From positions 1-14,467 of the forward strand of contig JAOXYB010021914.1 of NCBI GenBank assembly GCA_028565635.1: a stretch of DNA of 14,467 bases, written 5' to 3'. Position numbers and translations under genes: made by a program. The notes beneath the pieces were generated by a model, which was not told the origin of the DNA, searched no databases, and saw only the letters and a list, made by a program, of their open reading frames with translations. Shown here piece after piece: positions 1 to 12,453 of the stretch. Numbering within the stretch: the stretch's first letter is position 1; the number at the start of each line of letters is the position of its first letter. Origin of the DNA: Phoronis ovalis. Lineage: Eukaryota > Phoronida > Phoronidae.

Positions 1-2189
1 GTTCTTCTGCACGTTTATTTGCAAAAAGTGTAATAATCTTAAGTGCTCTCGTTGACAAGGTGACTACTACACAGCGCCTGTCTAAATGCATGTCCCATAA
101 TGCATTAACAAAACATAAACGTCACCAAGTACATCGATATAACATATCTCTGTGAGAATCGTATATGCACCCTAAATATGCTATAAAAAGTCGAAAAATG
201 TAGTTTAGAAAAGGCAGTTTCTTTTTTTGTTTAATTCTTCTTGGGAAAACATATCTAGCATTTGTGGTTTGCAATAAAACCAAAGGTTAAGGTCATTCGA
301 ACTGCTTTATTGCAAACTTGCCGCCAGGCTTCACTATGCTACACATGTACACATCCTTCAAAAAATATAATAAACATAGAAGCCAGTTAAATTCGATGTG
401 TGCGAACACAACACTATAGGTTTTTCATGGAATTAAATCAATTCGAAGCAAGTGTAGAGCAACAGCAAACATATCGTTCTGAAAAAAATGTTGTGGCTGT
501 CAAGACACTATTTCTATTGACAGTGGATCAAGTATGAGTCTGTAAAAAGTTACTAGTTAGTTGAATCTATACAATAGCGAATCCAAGATTTCCCAAAGGG
601 GCGTGTGAAAAATTACGGTAATATAAATTAAAATACATCTTTACTAGCACTATGGCTTACATCAAATGGATGTGTTTGATTTGTGTTTGACACAATATGA
701 AACGTTTAATTAATGACTTATGTTTCTAAAATATTTCAGTAAGGCTTAGCAAAAGTCTCAATTTAAAATGAAGCGGTTTTGTATAAATTCATCTTCAACA
801 TATAGCATTCCGGTTTATATTTAAATGCAAAATATATTTTATTCCTGACTCTACCCTTGTTGCAACATATTTAAATACAAAAATAGTAACTCAAAACTAT
901 CCATAGCCCGGGCCCGTATTTGGTATTTATGTTTTGTAAATCGCTACACTAGCTAGGGAAGGCTCCCAAACCCTTAGTCTTGGTGTTTTGGATATTTACG
1001 TTAAATGTTATATTATAATTAATTGCCATTGTCATACTCCTTATTTGAGGTAAAAAAGTGTTTAGTGACATTCTATATGGATTCTATACTACTGAACAAA
1101 AGGAGTCGATTTTTCTTACCGATAATACGTTTAAGCGCACACAACTAGTTAACTATTAGTGTGTAACCGAGTCGGTTGATTATTACGTTTTCATCTTCGC
1201 CGATTTCTATTGTCGACGTGCCTCCTGCGTAATTGTACGCATTCTCAGTGGCGGTTCCTAGCGTTTAACACACACACTAATTCCGAGCCAGAATTCCTAA
1301 CGTAGCACTACACAGTAAACTTGAGCTGTGCTGGCCTCGGATAGTTACTAAAAAAGTATTTGTGGGGTGTAGAGGTGTGTGTCGCTAGACAGAAATCCAT
1401 TGCATTATAGTTAAAATATATAGAATATTTTTGAACAAGAATGATAGCTATTGCTTTTGAAATTAACGAAAATCTCGGGGCGCATCCCATGACCTCGTAT
1501 CAGTTCGCGTCCGAGAGGTCAAGTTAAAGTAGCTCCAGGTTCGGATTCGAGAAATCTCCAAGGGGGTTCAATTTTTGGCAAATATCTGTGCGGTTGTGGG
1601 GGGGGGGTAAATGGAACGGTTTTCCTAAGATATATGTGTGATGGAAGTGGACAGAGAGAGAGAAATTGGCTCAGCCTATAGGTTTTTTTAACAAGCATAA
1701 TTTGAAATCGTTCGTTTAACATTGCGTTATATTAGATGGGACTTTCTACTGTAGTGTACTATCCTAATCTATACGAGTACTAGACCCGTGATAATCGCGA
1801 GGACCATTTCTAGTTATAAAGTTCCCGGGGAAAATTTGCAACAATTTAGTTGCAACTGATTATGAGGGGGGGGGGGCACTTGATATTTTCCCGCACTATT
1901 TTAAAAATATGTACCTTAATTACTTTAAGTGAATTTCATTTATAAAATAACTAACTAAGCAACAGTAGTGAATAGTAGTATTTTGCTGAAAAGTATATAA
2001 ACTATAGATATATGATGGTTGGGAGTACTACTGTACAGGACACTAGCACAATTTTGTCGTAAGCCAATGAAATATACTTCTGTATAATTTCTTCGATATA
2101 AGTTCAATGAATAATTAATACAAACATTACACATAGGATTAAACTTATTTAGCAGCATCCTGTTATTGGTTATTCTGTTGATTTGGTAT
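1..2189. other. Upstream non-coding region, no gene recognised
   Basis: Only short open frames without recognisable domains occur on either strand. Visible structure is limited to two homopolymeric G runs (10 G at 1598-1607, 11 G at 1866-1876) and an imperfect inverted pair near 1155-1283. I cannot locate a 5' UTR exon or a promoter here. Confidence 0.6.
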
Positions 2190-2265
2190 CTGTTGTCAGG
2201 TAATGAGTTATTGTCACTTGAATTAATCTGTCGTCAGGTAATGAGTTATTGTCACTTGAATTAAT
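2190..2265. repeat. 38-bp tandem duplication
   Basis: Two adjacent copies of a 38-bp unit (2190-2227 and 2228-2265) differ at one position (T at 2194, C at 2232). The unit contains GTCAGGTAATGAGTTATTG and ends GAATTAAT. The near identity indicates a fairly recent local duplication. No function is evident. Confidence 0.95.
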
Positions 2266-2898
2266 TTTTACACTACGACAAGCCTTTTTTGAATATGTTT
2301 TCATGACATATATCATATTTTCTTTGTTTTGGTATGTATACTATGTTATTTATAAAATATATAGTTTACTGTCACAGTAACATATTTTACAAAGTGCATG
2401 GACAAATACAAAAGCAACTAATAAACAATACCACATAAAACTGTAAACTACAATATGACTATACAAATATATGTGCAAATTCTTATTATAAACTTGGTAG
2501 ACGGTCGCTCAAATGAACCCGGGTGCACTCATCTAAAATAATATGGGTAATCATGCTCGTTAATGAAACAGTAAAAAGGTAATGTTTTCAGTCGTACATT
2601 TAGGAGAGACAACTCGGCAATTTTTACCAAAAAGGGGTCTGGTTTTAACCATGGTCTTTCTCTGTGTCTATTTTCTCGGTGTCTAGCTGAGAGGTGGTTT
2701 CGAGGTAAAACTGTCACCCCCGCTTAAGATAACTTAATAGTTTTTTGCTTGTCTAAACATTTTAGTCTTGGATAGGATATAGATAGGACACCAATTTCGG
2801 CAAAGAGCTCGCGTTATTTGAACCGCATAAACCTCTTATTTAGGGTTTTATTTTGAAGCTATTAACGACCGTAATTATCCGCATTTTACCCGATCCGC
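2266..2898. other. Non-coding stretch, nothing recognised
   Basis: AT-rich in the first half, with a more balanced segment at about 2500-2720. A 62-codon minus-strand open frame at 2529-2717 shows no domain, no signal peptide and no splice logic, so I do not call it a gene. Confidence 0.5.
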
Positions 2899-2964
2899 GA
2901 ATGACACACCAAGAAGAGGGCACAATGCTGGGAATGACACACCAAGAAGAGGGCACAATGATGG
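2899..2964. repeat. 33-bp tandem duplication
   Basis: Two adjacent 33-bp copies (2899-2931 and 2932-2964) differ at one base (C at 2928, A at 2961). The unit contains GAATGACACACCAAGAAGAG. Because 33 is a multiple of three, it reads as an 11-residue repeat in a minus-strand open frame (2840-3067), but that frame has no recognisable protein features. Confidence 0.95.
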
Positions 2965-4853
2965 CTTTCTTTCTAAAAGCGGAATTAATTATAAAGTGCT
3001 GCTGAACAATTTCGCTCTTTAGAAACTTGACAGTAGTCATTCGTCTTAACCCGATTTTCCCGCGCAAAACACATTTAAATTATTCAACAATGTCATCAGT
3101 TCACGTATTGCTGGCAACTATCAGCGTATGAATACAGTTTCTAAATACATATTGAACTTTAATATTACGATAGATTAGATTTGATCAAAAGTCGATATAA
3201 GTGATAGTAACAGGATTCAAAGATTCATAATTTTAGAATGTGCCGGCGTTTCCGTTGAAAATATCTTGTTTACCAAATCACCGTTATAAGTCTCCGTTGT
3301 CAACAGTAACTAAACCTTTAATTATCTCATTTGTCATTCAGCGAAATATTAATAATTATTATGATCGCATGTGAAGTCATCTTTTCAGATATTTAAGATA
3401 TGCATAAATATTGAATTGAAACTCCGCTCACAGTCAGTGTATGACGCAATGCTACGTGCGAAGATACTTGGATTTCTTATTTGCGGCTTATACCCGCTAA
3501 CGTCAAGCCTTGAGCTACAATTGCTAATAGTCATATATACTAGTGATTTGCAAAACATGAACTTTTGTAAAAAAAAAAAAACAGGAAATTAAAAAAAAAT
3601 CCAAAATTAGAATCCTGTTAGGTATTATGTCACACTGACAAAAACATGTTTCAACCTTTTTTCCACTAAAAAGCTAACATACGAATTTCAGAGTTATTCT
3701 AAAGTTTATCAGTCGTCTTGTTCTAATTATAATGTTTTCTATATATGCCTATAGTTTATTTTCCTTGCTTTTAAGTCAAATGTTGTAATTTCTTAAGATA
3801 TACTTTTATAAACTAGCTGGTGACCTAATTGTACCTGCTCACAGCTAAATCAAAAATATTAAAATTGATACTAGTTGTCATACCGAGAACAACAGACAAA
3901 CTCAGCTGATGTTTTGGAGAATTAATTATCTATGACTTGCGAAATGACATATGTTAACAAAAACAATACAGCGAGATCTAAACTTACAATAACGCTTATT
4001 ACAAAATGTCAACGGAAACTGTCATTACTTACAGTCAAAATAATTCCCTTTTAAAGATAATACCGTACTGGGACTTATATATTATTAAAAATTACATAGG
4101 AATCTTTGTAATTTATTAATTGACATAACACATCATTATTCCAATTGAAATTACAGAAATACCGATTCAATTATATTCAACCCCTATTGTGTGGTCAGTA
4201 GAAGTTAACGAGTCCATATCGGTCATGGCATGATAGTAAAATAAGGGGATAATCTTTTTTACCTTATCGAACAATGCGTTGAGCACGTGTTGTAATTGTT
4301 ACCTGTTTGCATTTTACTTTGTAATTATACTTTCAGTGGTTAAATATCTATGTCCAATTCACATTGTATATCGTCGGGTACTAAAACTGTATGCTGTTTA
4401 AATAAATAACAAGTAAAAGTTGCACAATGGGTTTTTATATGTTTTTTTTTTAAATTTCTTATAATTAATTGTAGCGTTTCTGAATGCATCCAAGTATTAA
4501 GAGGGGGGCATTTTGTTTTCTTAATTTGTTCAGCCACTCACCTACATCGTTTCTTTCTATTTTTATTTGCTTTGGGATTAATTAAATAATTCTAATGATA
4601 ACTTATTACTGTTACTAATGCGTTTTAAAAATATGTAACAGTAATACATGATAATTACGCTATTGTATATCGTCCAATACAATGGACGTAATTTACCGGA
4701 ATTAGAAATCCATGTATAATTAAAGTAGTTTTTAGAACCAAAATAAATTGCATCTCTCAAAAAGTCATTCGAAACTTTCGCTGAAGACAGCCTAATGTCT
4801 GGCTAATGATGCTCAGCGTCATAATAAATCCTGTTTGCCGTGACCGCTGCTTG
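2965..4853. other. Upstream non-coding region before the first coding exon
   Basis: AT-rich sequence with many stops on both strands. Poly-A runs occur at 3571-3582 and 3592-3600, and a poly-G run of six lies near 4503. Any 5' UTR and promoter of the gene should be here, but many AT-rich stretches resemble TATA elements and none stands out, so no promoter is called. Confidence 0.5.
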
Positions 4854-4997
4854 ATGAGGACCGTTCACTATAAGTTACCGACAAAACTACTGATCGTCTT
4901 TATTGTGATAATATGTTTTGTTTTAACTTTGGTAGAAACCAGTCATTTTAATGGAGCGACTATAGCATGGAAATCTTCGAAAACGATAAATAATACG
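4854..4997 (+). CDS. Exon 1: signal peptide and start of ectodomain
   Basis: The exon encodes 48 residues from the Met at 4854. A short basic n-region (R2, K7, K11) precedes a hydrophobic core at about residues 12-27 ([16 protein letters not shown]). A likely cleavage site follows around T29, and the mature chain then begins [11 protein letters not shown]. Two in-frame upstream ATGs (4806 and 4809) would add 15 or 16 residues with two cysteines ahead of the signal; I prefer 4854 because it gives an ordinary signal peptide. An in-frame stop lies at 4782-4784. The donor is ACG|GTAAAG, phase 0, and joining to 6918 gives a sensible protein (..[13 protein letters not shown]..) with an N-glycosylation sequon at N46-N-T48. 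A stronger-looking donor (GTAAGTA) lies at 5035 but would put the next exon out of frame. Confidence 0.8.
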
Positions 4998-7900
4998 GTA
5001 AAGACCTTTATATTACATAATATAAGTACTAATAGTAAGTAGATCTATTTACACTAGAATTACAATAATCGTTTTACCCTGTTTTTGACAGCTTTTAAAT
5101 GGGGGGTAAAACATTAGTCACTAAATTCAGCTTAATCTTTTAATAAAATCATAAATATTTAAATAAAATAATCTCATAGGTATTTTTATCAATATAGTAA
5201 CATCATTACAATTTTAAAAAAAGGATTAAAAACTAGAATTAAAGCTGTCAGTTTATCAAACGAATTGGCTTGAAACGAATTTCTGTGTGTAATACAACTT
5301 AATGAAAAAAAAATGTTATAAAGCTTAACTTTAAGCTGGACCCTCGAGGCTGTTTTAAGTAAAAATTTGTCAAAGATATGTATAACACTTTTTTCACACA
5401 AAATAAATGTTTTCTGAAACTTTAACTTTCAGGCTACGTTATAATGGTGTTTTCAGACCCGCAAGTGCAACACCCGAAATTTAATTAGTGTTTAATGATA
5501 CCTAATAAAAATCATTAGGTACATTGTACATTGTACTGGAAAACTTAGCGGGTCTAAATTCGTACTAATTATGTTTCAAACAAGTAACCGATACTCTCAT
5601 AATTTGTTATTAACCATTTTTATATCGCACCAGTACTTTTAGTAACATTTTTAGATAATGAAAGGTATTCCAAAATTCAGATTATTGTTAAAACAGGTGT
5701 TGTAATTCCAACCAATTAATTAACTATTCATGCTGATATTCAATGTTTGTATTCTTTATTATGGTTGGCAAAGATCACGCTGCCACTCAACTATAATATT
5801 CCATTTGTGTAACCCAGAGCACAATGCAGGTAATAAGATAGTAATGCTAATTGTGTATTATTCACTACAGGGGAGAGTTGGCATACGTGATGACAATTAT
5901 TTTTTAAATATCTATTTTGGGTGATAAAAATGTAATGCGGATTTTTCACGAATTTTTATTTAAACAATGGCGACGTTCTAGCTTAGCATTAACTGACATC
6001 AGATGACATGCATTCATGTACTGCTGAAATTGACATTAAGGAAGCGCTATCTGGCGGAAGACGGTGAACTGACATGTGATACGTTTCTTATTGAATATAC
6101 ATTAGTTATGACTATAATAGAAAATTCGGATTATGGTAGATAGGAGATAGAATTATATTAAGAAATGATTTCTGTCTTGCACCTGTCCCAATATTCTTTT
6201 GCCGTAGACAGTAGCAGTTTGTACCTAAATCTAAGATTTACAAGAAATATGCATGGTAGCATTAATATTATCTCATGTTTAGGGTAATATCCTATAGCGT
6301 TCACATTTTAAATGTACCTTGACGTGAGTTGTACACACTTTTTATTCAGCACATTTGTTAAAACTAATTCTAAAATTAGTAGAACTAGATTAAGATTTAT
6401 ATTACTGGGAACGTTAATTAAATAATAAAAAATAATTAATTATTGAACGACTCGAGATACTAAAAAAACATTGTTATTTGACAATAACAATTGTAACAAT
6501 GTCCATATAACATGTACAAGTAAACCGTTTTGCAAGGTTAAATTAATTATACTTAATGTTAATTAATCTAAAGACAAAAACTTTTGCACCTATAAAGCTG
6601 AAACTTGGCAAAAGTTATCTTTTAATCATATATAGATTTTCAAGAGGTTATCTCAAATTTGTAAAAGTTTGCTTTGTTTAACAGTTATGAATTTTCAAAG
6701 TGTAAAGTCGGAAACTTGTTTATTTTAATTTTGAACTTTAAATTAAAAACAAATCCTGCTTAGGATACTTATATCCTGTATATAATTCGCAGAATATCAA
6801 AAAAAAAAATTGGGAGTCTAAACACATCCTTTTTGCCCTCTAGCATTCCTTATAAAGATCACGGATGAAGAAACAGATTTAACATTGACACTAAAGCTAC
6901 ATGTTTCACTCTTCTAGGCCATTTTCTACTGGCAAGCAGGCTGGGTGAAAGGCAAAGGCCCATGTGGTTCTGCATGTTCACAAGCAAAACTGAATACGTT
7001 TGTATCTGCTGCCTTGTCTACTTCGTATTGGAAATGCAATAGTGGTTGCAAATCGCAGGAAACCCTAAGTAACCTGTTTTACTGGCTCACGGCATATAAC
7101 GAAGGAGAAGGATGGGAACAAGGACAAGATAGCTTTACAAAGACCTTTCCAACAGATCACGGCATTGTAGTAGGGTAAGTTATGCGCTTTGTGAGTTCCT
7201 ATGACTTTCGCCCGCATTCGTCTTTACTTTATGATGTGGATCAATGCAATCAGCTACCTTTTTTCTACAACACTGGAACATGGTTTCCAATTATTATTAA
7301 CTCGATCAGTCTGAATAAACCCATCGGTTAGGCTTAACTCGGTTGTGCAAAAGTTGGGTCAGAAGTCTTATGACGTATTTATTTCGGTCTTGTTTAGTTA
7401 ACTGAAGAAGTATAATATAAGTCCGGACGTTAGTTGAGAAGGTATACGCGGAACACTAACGGATGGATTTACTCAGACTGTAACTCGATCAATATATAAT
7501 TCATCTCGGTAAAACCTAAGTTTGTGGCACCTATGAATTCGATTTAAAATGGAATCATGGCTTCTGTAATATGACAATCTCGTTTTTCATTACATTCAGA
7601 TTCAACGGTAATGCCTGGCGGACCTTGGGTTATGGCACAGCTGGTAAGTGGGAGATAAGAACAACTGTGGACTTCCGTACACGCAGTGATACTGATGGAC
7701 CTAACAGCAGCCCATACACTGCTGGTAATCTAGTGTATAGGTAAACGAAATTTACAGTTAAATTTAATATATCTAGTAGCTAGCTAGTATTCAGGCCTAT
7801 TATTTAATATTTAATATCTAGTATTCAGTGTGGACTCGAATCGTCAATCATCACGCGCGCGCTGTTTCGTACCATGCGAACTGGTTTTCTCACCAACATT

Positions 7901-10900
7901 CCTGCTACTCGAACAGTCATTTCTGTGTACTCGCGTAATTTGCTGGGAACTCGAACAGATTTCTGAACTTACCATTCTGTTCGAGTTCCTGGCAATTTAC
8001 GGAATACACGAAATGACAGTTCGGTTAGCAGGAAGTTCGGTGCGAAAACAGGAAAGTGTTCGCATGGGAGGAAACAGGCGTTAGTGGGGATTGACGATTC
8101 CAATACACACTGGTTAGCTAGCTATATCCAGTATGCCTGGTATAGTCACATGTAACCAGAACAGCAATACAGTCTCAAATGCGCTATTTTTTCTTATTTA
8201 TGTAAAAGTCGATATGCTTTCCTTCAAATTACATCTAGATAATTTCAGTTAAACACCAGTGACAAAATGTAGTGTTTGATTGAATTCAAAATCTGATAAT
8301 TAATTGTTTTACATCAAAGTTATAACTAGCGTTTTAGCAATAAACCGAACTCTTTTTAATTTATTTCATTAATTCAAACAAAAATATATATCCTACGAAA
8401 AGATAGTTGAATTCACTGACATAACAATTTTACCATTTTGTGCTGCAGATACCCGCACAGTTGTGCAGGCTTGACTTTGAACATTCCTGTCGTAGATCCG
8501 GATTTTGATAGAGTGAAGTGTCGGTGGGCCGTGGGCAGCGAATGTGCGTCAGTGTGTAAAACGCTTCCTAATGCTACTATAGAACAGGTTAGTTATCTAA
8601 ATTATGCATATATATTCACACACTTAAGGCTAAGCTAGACCCGCATTACTGTTTATAAGGTAGCTAGATGCAAAGAGGTGTATATACATTTCAAGCTATG
8701 TTTTCGTAGTGAAATGAAGAAATATACATATGAAAGTATACATTTTAATTTGTGAAGTTAATGTTCTGAACTTTACAAAGCATGGAGTTAAATAGTTTGA
8801 ATTTCGTTACATCATCGGATAAACCATTTTAAGGAAAAATTTGTTTTTTTTATTTTATTTTTCAAATAATATATGAGCCTGTATGAAAAGACTTAAAGAA
8901 TTTCTCAATCAGAATTCAAAACACACAATTTTTACCCAAACAGGACTCTTATCAAATCATGAGACTTATTTTCAACCTGTTTCCTTTGTATTCATCAACT
9001 TTAAAGTATAACCTTTAAAAAACATATGCTTTTACGAGCCTATCTTTTACGAGTCTATCTTTTACGAGTCTATCTTTTACGAGTCTATCTTTTACGAGTC
9101 TATCGTTTACGAGTCTATCTTTTACGAGTCTATCTTTTCTAAATGTAAATGAGCATTTTAGTTGTTTGCGCATGGGAGTCGGGCGTTACTTTTTGCATCA
9201 GTTATGTTTTCTGAGCCCCGTCAGAGATCAGTATGTTAATAATAGTCTAGATTTTTTTTCAGATACATGTATTAATAGCACTTCTGTAGACTAGTACTGA
9301 AATATAACTGTGATATATTACATATATAACGACTAAAATCTGATGATAACTTTTAATAACTCAGTCAGATTATAAAGATGTTTCACTAAATCAACGCAGG
9401 TTAGAGAATATTTATGCTGATATATACAATATAATAAAAGAAATTCCCTTTTTGTAACAGAACATGTTTACTACCAAAAAGCTTCACCAGCCATCTCCGT
9501 AATGTTTTGCAACATGCTACATTCACTTTAGTGACTTACCATGTAAAATGTCCGATTTTTCAACATTCGTAGTTCAGATTAAAAAAAATCTGCTCATAAT
9601 TATAAAACGCTTTCTTTGGAAGGCGTCTTAACATACTAAGAAAAAGATATATTTGTGTGCTTTCTTGGGTTCCACTAAAAGTGAACTCTTTCAATGATGA
9701 CTAAGTGAAATGTTCATGGCTAGAGTGGAAGCATTTTTGGAAGGTAATTAAAGGAAACGGAAATGTAGGAAATATATTTATGCAAATATGTAAATTGGTA
9801 ACTTAATTGTATATTTTGAAATGTTTAGGATACTTGCACTATTCAATTTGACACATCGGACAGCAGATATATTCCTGACGGTTGGTATGCTGTTGCCATA
9901 ACCATTGAAGATTTTCCCCGAGAGACAATTACCATAGGTGATGAGACTAAAACCACGAGTGACCCTCTTAGCTCAATACCGATGCAGGTGAGTACCCTTA
10001 CGGAATTATAAACTAAGGTATCGTACTTTATTGAAGATCTGATTTCTAATGCCTCAAGTACACTTGGCTGTTAGTTGCCGACGTGTTATAAGTGAGATAA
10101 ACACTTACAGCCTAGATTATCAAGAGAATATTCTTTTAAAAGAAAAATAATGTGTTAAACTCTATTTTAACAAAGAAATGAGCTAATCAAAGAGGCTTAA
10201 TGGAAGTATACATATGTACATTTTATATGACACAAAGCCGATCGTCTTACAGGCAGATGCAAAAAGCTAAGCTGCTTTTATTCGGAATTTACTCTGTAGG
10301 TGTTTGACCAAGTAATCAAAGTAGCTTTAAGCCAGTTATCTGCTGCAAAATCATAATAATAAAATAATGTGAACGACCGATTATGTTTTAGTTCTTGCTA
10401 ACTACGCCATCATATTCAGTCGCATGCGAATCCATGCCCTATTACCAAAGCCCTACCCCTGATCATGGCACCGAGTTTGTTCTTGAGCCCAATGGAACAC
10501 TAGTAATTAAGGTGTATGCTCTGAACAATCATACTGTACCGTAAGTATAGTCATACTCATTGAATAGTAAGAGATAAAATCGTAATGTGTCAAGCTAACT
10601 TGATGATTGAACTATCACTTGTCAACTCTTCAGAGAGAGGTGCCTTTTACATAAAGCGTGTGTCGCGAAAACATTGTGAGCAAACTGTGGAATCGACGTA
10701 GTCATTAAGTATCAACACGCTTTTAAAAACAAAATTTTATGCGAGTCAACCTTAGCTTAGTAACGTTCGTTGATAGCTTTTCTAAAAACATGCAGGAGGT
10801 GTACAGATTGATACTTTAGCAAGGATTTTCAAATCGTAGTGAATGTGCTAACGTGGACGGGGTTGTTCAAAGTCAGTGTTGGTTGATTCCGGTGTGCAAC

Positions 10901-12397
10901 GGGGCACTGTTTTGGGATCAATACTGCTCCTACTATTATAAATGATCTTCCTGATAACACCCAAAATAATGTCAGAATGTTTATTGATGACTGCATATTA
11001 TATAGATCAAGGTAATCATGATTGTCAGATATTACAGAAGGATTTAGAAACTCCTTGTAACAGTACTATCACATCCTTCGTCAGACCAGTTTTGCAAATT
11101 GTTCTTCGTTATTTTTTTTTCTCCACTTCATACTAACGTTTATTAAATAACGCAGACAATTATCGCTGTGAAAATCCTCAATACGTTGAGGGCATACAGC
11201 TTTACTAAAACGAATACTTTGTCACTGATAAATTCCTAAAATCAGGTGCCATTTTTTCACAATAATGTCCCAAGAAAGAGTCCACTGGTCAACAAACTTT
11301 CTTTAAAATGTGTCGTTCTTTCACGATTTTATTAAAAGGCAGGCTTCTCTGGGATTTTTCAAGTGAAATCCTTAATAATAGGTCTCATTTTAGCGGAAGA
11401 CCCTAAAAATGTGTTCATCATTGAGATTAGAATTCCTTAAAAATTAAGTACTAGATATTTTGTGTTTGCGCTGCACACCCCGTATAAATTTACGAACTTG
11501 AACAAGGAGAAGGGGAAAAGAACTAACTGGATCGCTCGTAATCGTCGTCTTTGTCTTCCACTGCCTTGGGACAATAACACAGCACCGTTGTTTTGTTGGT
11601 GCTTTTGGCCTCTTGTATGATGCTACAGAAATGATCTAGCAGTTATGTGTATCTGTATTTGTAGCATTACGGAAATTTCGGTAAGTGGGCCCCGTGGTAC
11701 TACACCGACCAATCTGCAGAATGACGATCTGGGACGCGCAGATGTGAAATTTATTACAATTACCTGGACACCATTAGAAGAACAAAAAGGTTCTAAAATC
11801 ATCTGTGTCCTAGCCAAAGACGCAAACGGGTAAGAACTTTTCATATATAAAAATATACTCTTGGGAAAAATGACCAGGCATACCGTGTGTCTCATGTTTT
11901 TCAATCTGTGTAATTTTTCAGAAATTCAAGTAGAGGCAAATAAAGTCATTACAGTTATCACTATGAAATACAAATAATTTTTTTTTCTAACAGAAAAACT
12001 AGTGAAAATCGGTGCTTTCCAATATTGGCATGGGGTAAGTTAGTTTCCTATATACATCATATTTCAAAATATCGTATGCAAGCTTACCGTCAAATAGCTA
12101 TCTGTATGGACATGTAGATGGTATCAGATAAAAAACAAGATTCTTCATTCACCCCGCAATGTAGTGCATTTAGACAATTGTATTTAGTGAAAGTGGATTT
12201 TATTTCACACAAAGAAAAAGAAATATTATTCTTACACATTTCCTGCAAGTTTATCGTGATGTTCTGTGACGTGATCAGAGATACAAGAAGGTTTTGCAGA
12301 TAAGGCTGCATAAGAAAAGCAAGAGTAGGGAAGAGGCACGATTGTCTGTATTGTGATTTTAGAATTTTTTTCACAGGATGTTGTACTATTTGCTAAG

Positions 12398-12453
<56 letters not shown>

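Noticed and set aside
1533-1545. tRNA B-box-like GGTTCGGATTC
   Set aside because: No matching A box, acceptor stem or anticodon arm could be built around it on either strand.
2840-3067. 75-codon minus-strand open frame with an 11-residue repeat
   Set aside because: The repeat comes from the 33-bp tandem duplication. The rest looks like random translation of non-coding DNA.
4700-4853. TATA-like sequences upstream of exon 1
   Set aside because: The whole region is AT-rich and many such matches are expected. Nothing fixes a transcription start.
5035-5042. GTAAGTA as the main donor of exon 1
   Set aside because: It is the better consensus, but it puts exon 2 out of frame with a stop at 7040. 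Donor 4998 keeps the frame and a sensible protein. Retained as a possible alternative site.
7830-8084. 84-codon + strand open frame in intron 3
   Set aside because: It lies across the fold-back element, and its composition is explained by the palindrome. It has no domain and interrupts a well-supported intron.
10942-11136. 64-codon + strand open frame in intron 6
   Set aside because: It is an out-of-frame reading through the decayed reverse transcriptase; the conserved motifs are in the other frames.
11623-11904. 93-codon minus-strand open frame
   Set aside because: It is the antisense shadow of exon 7, whose + strand reading joins its neighbours in frame.
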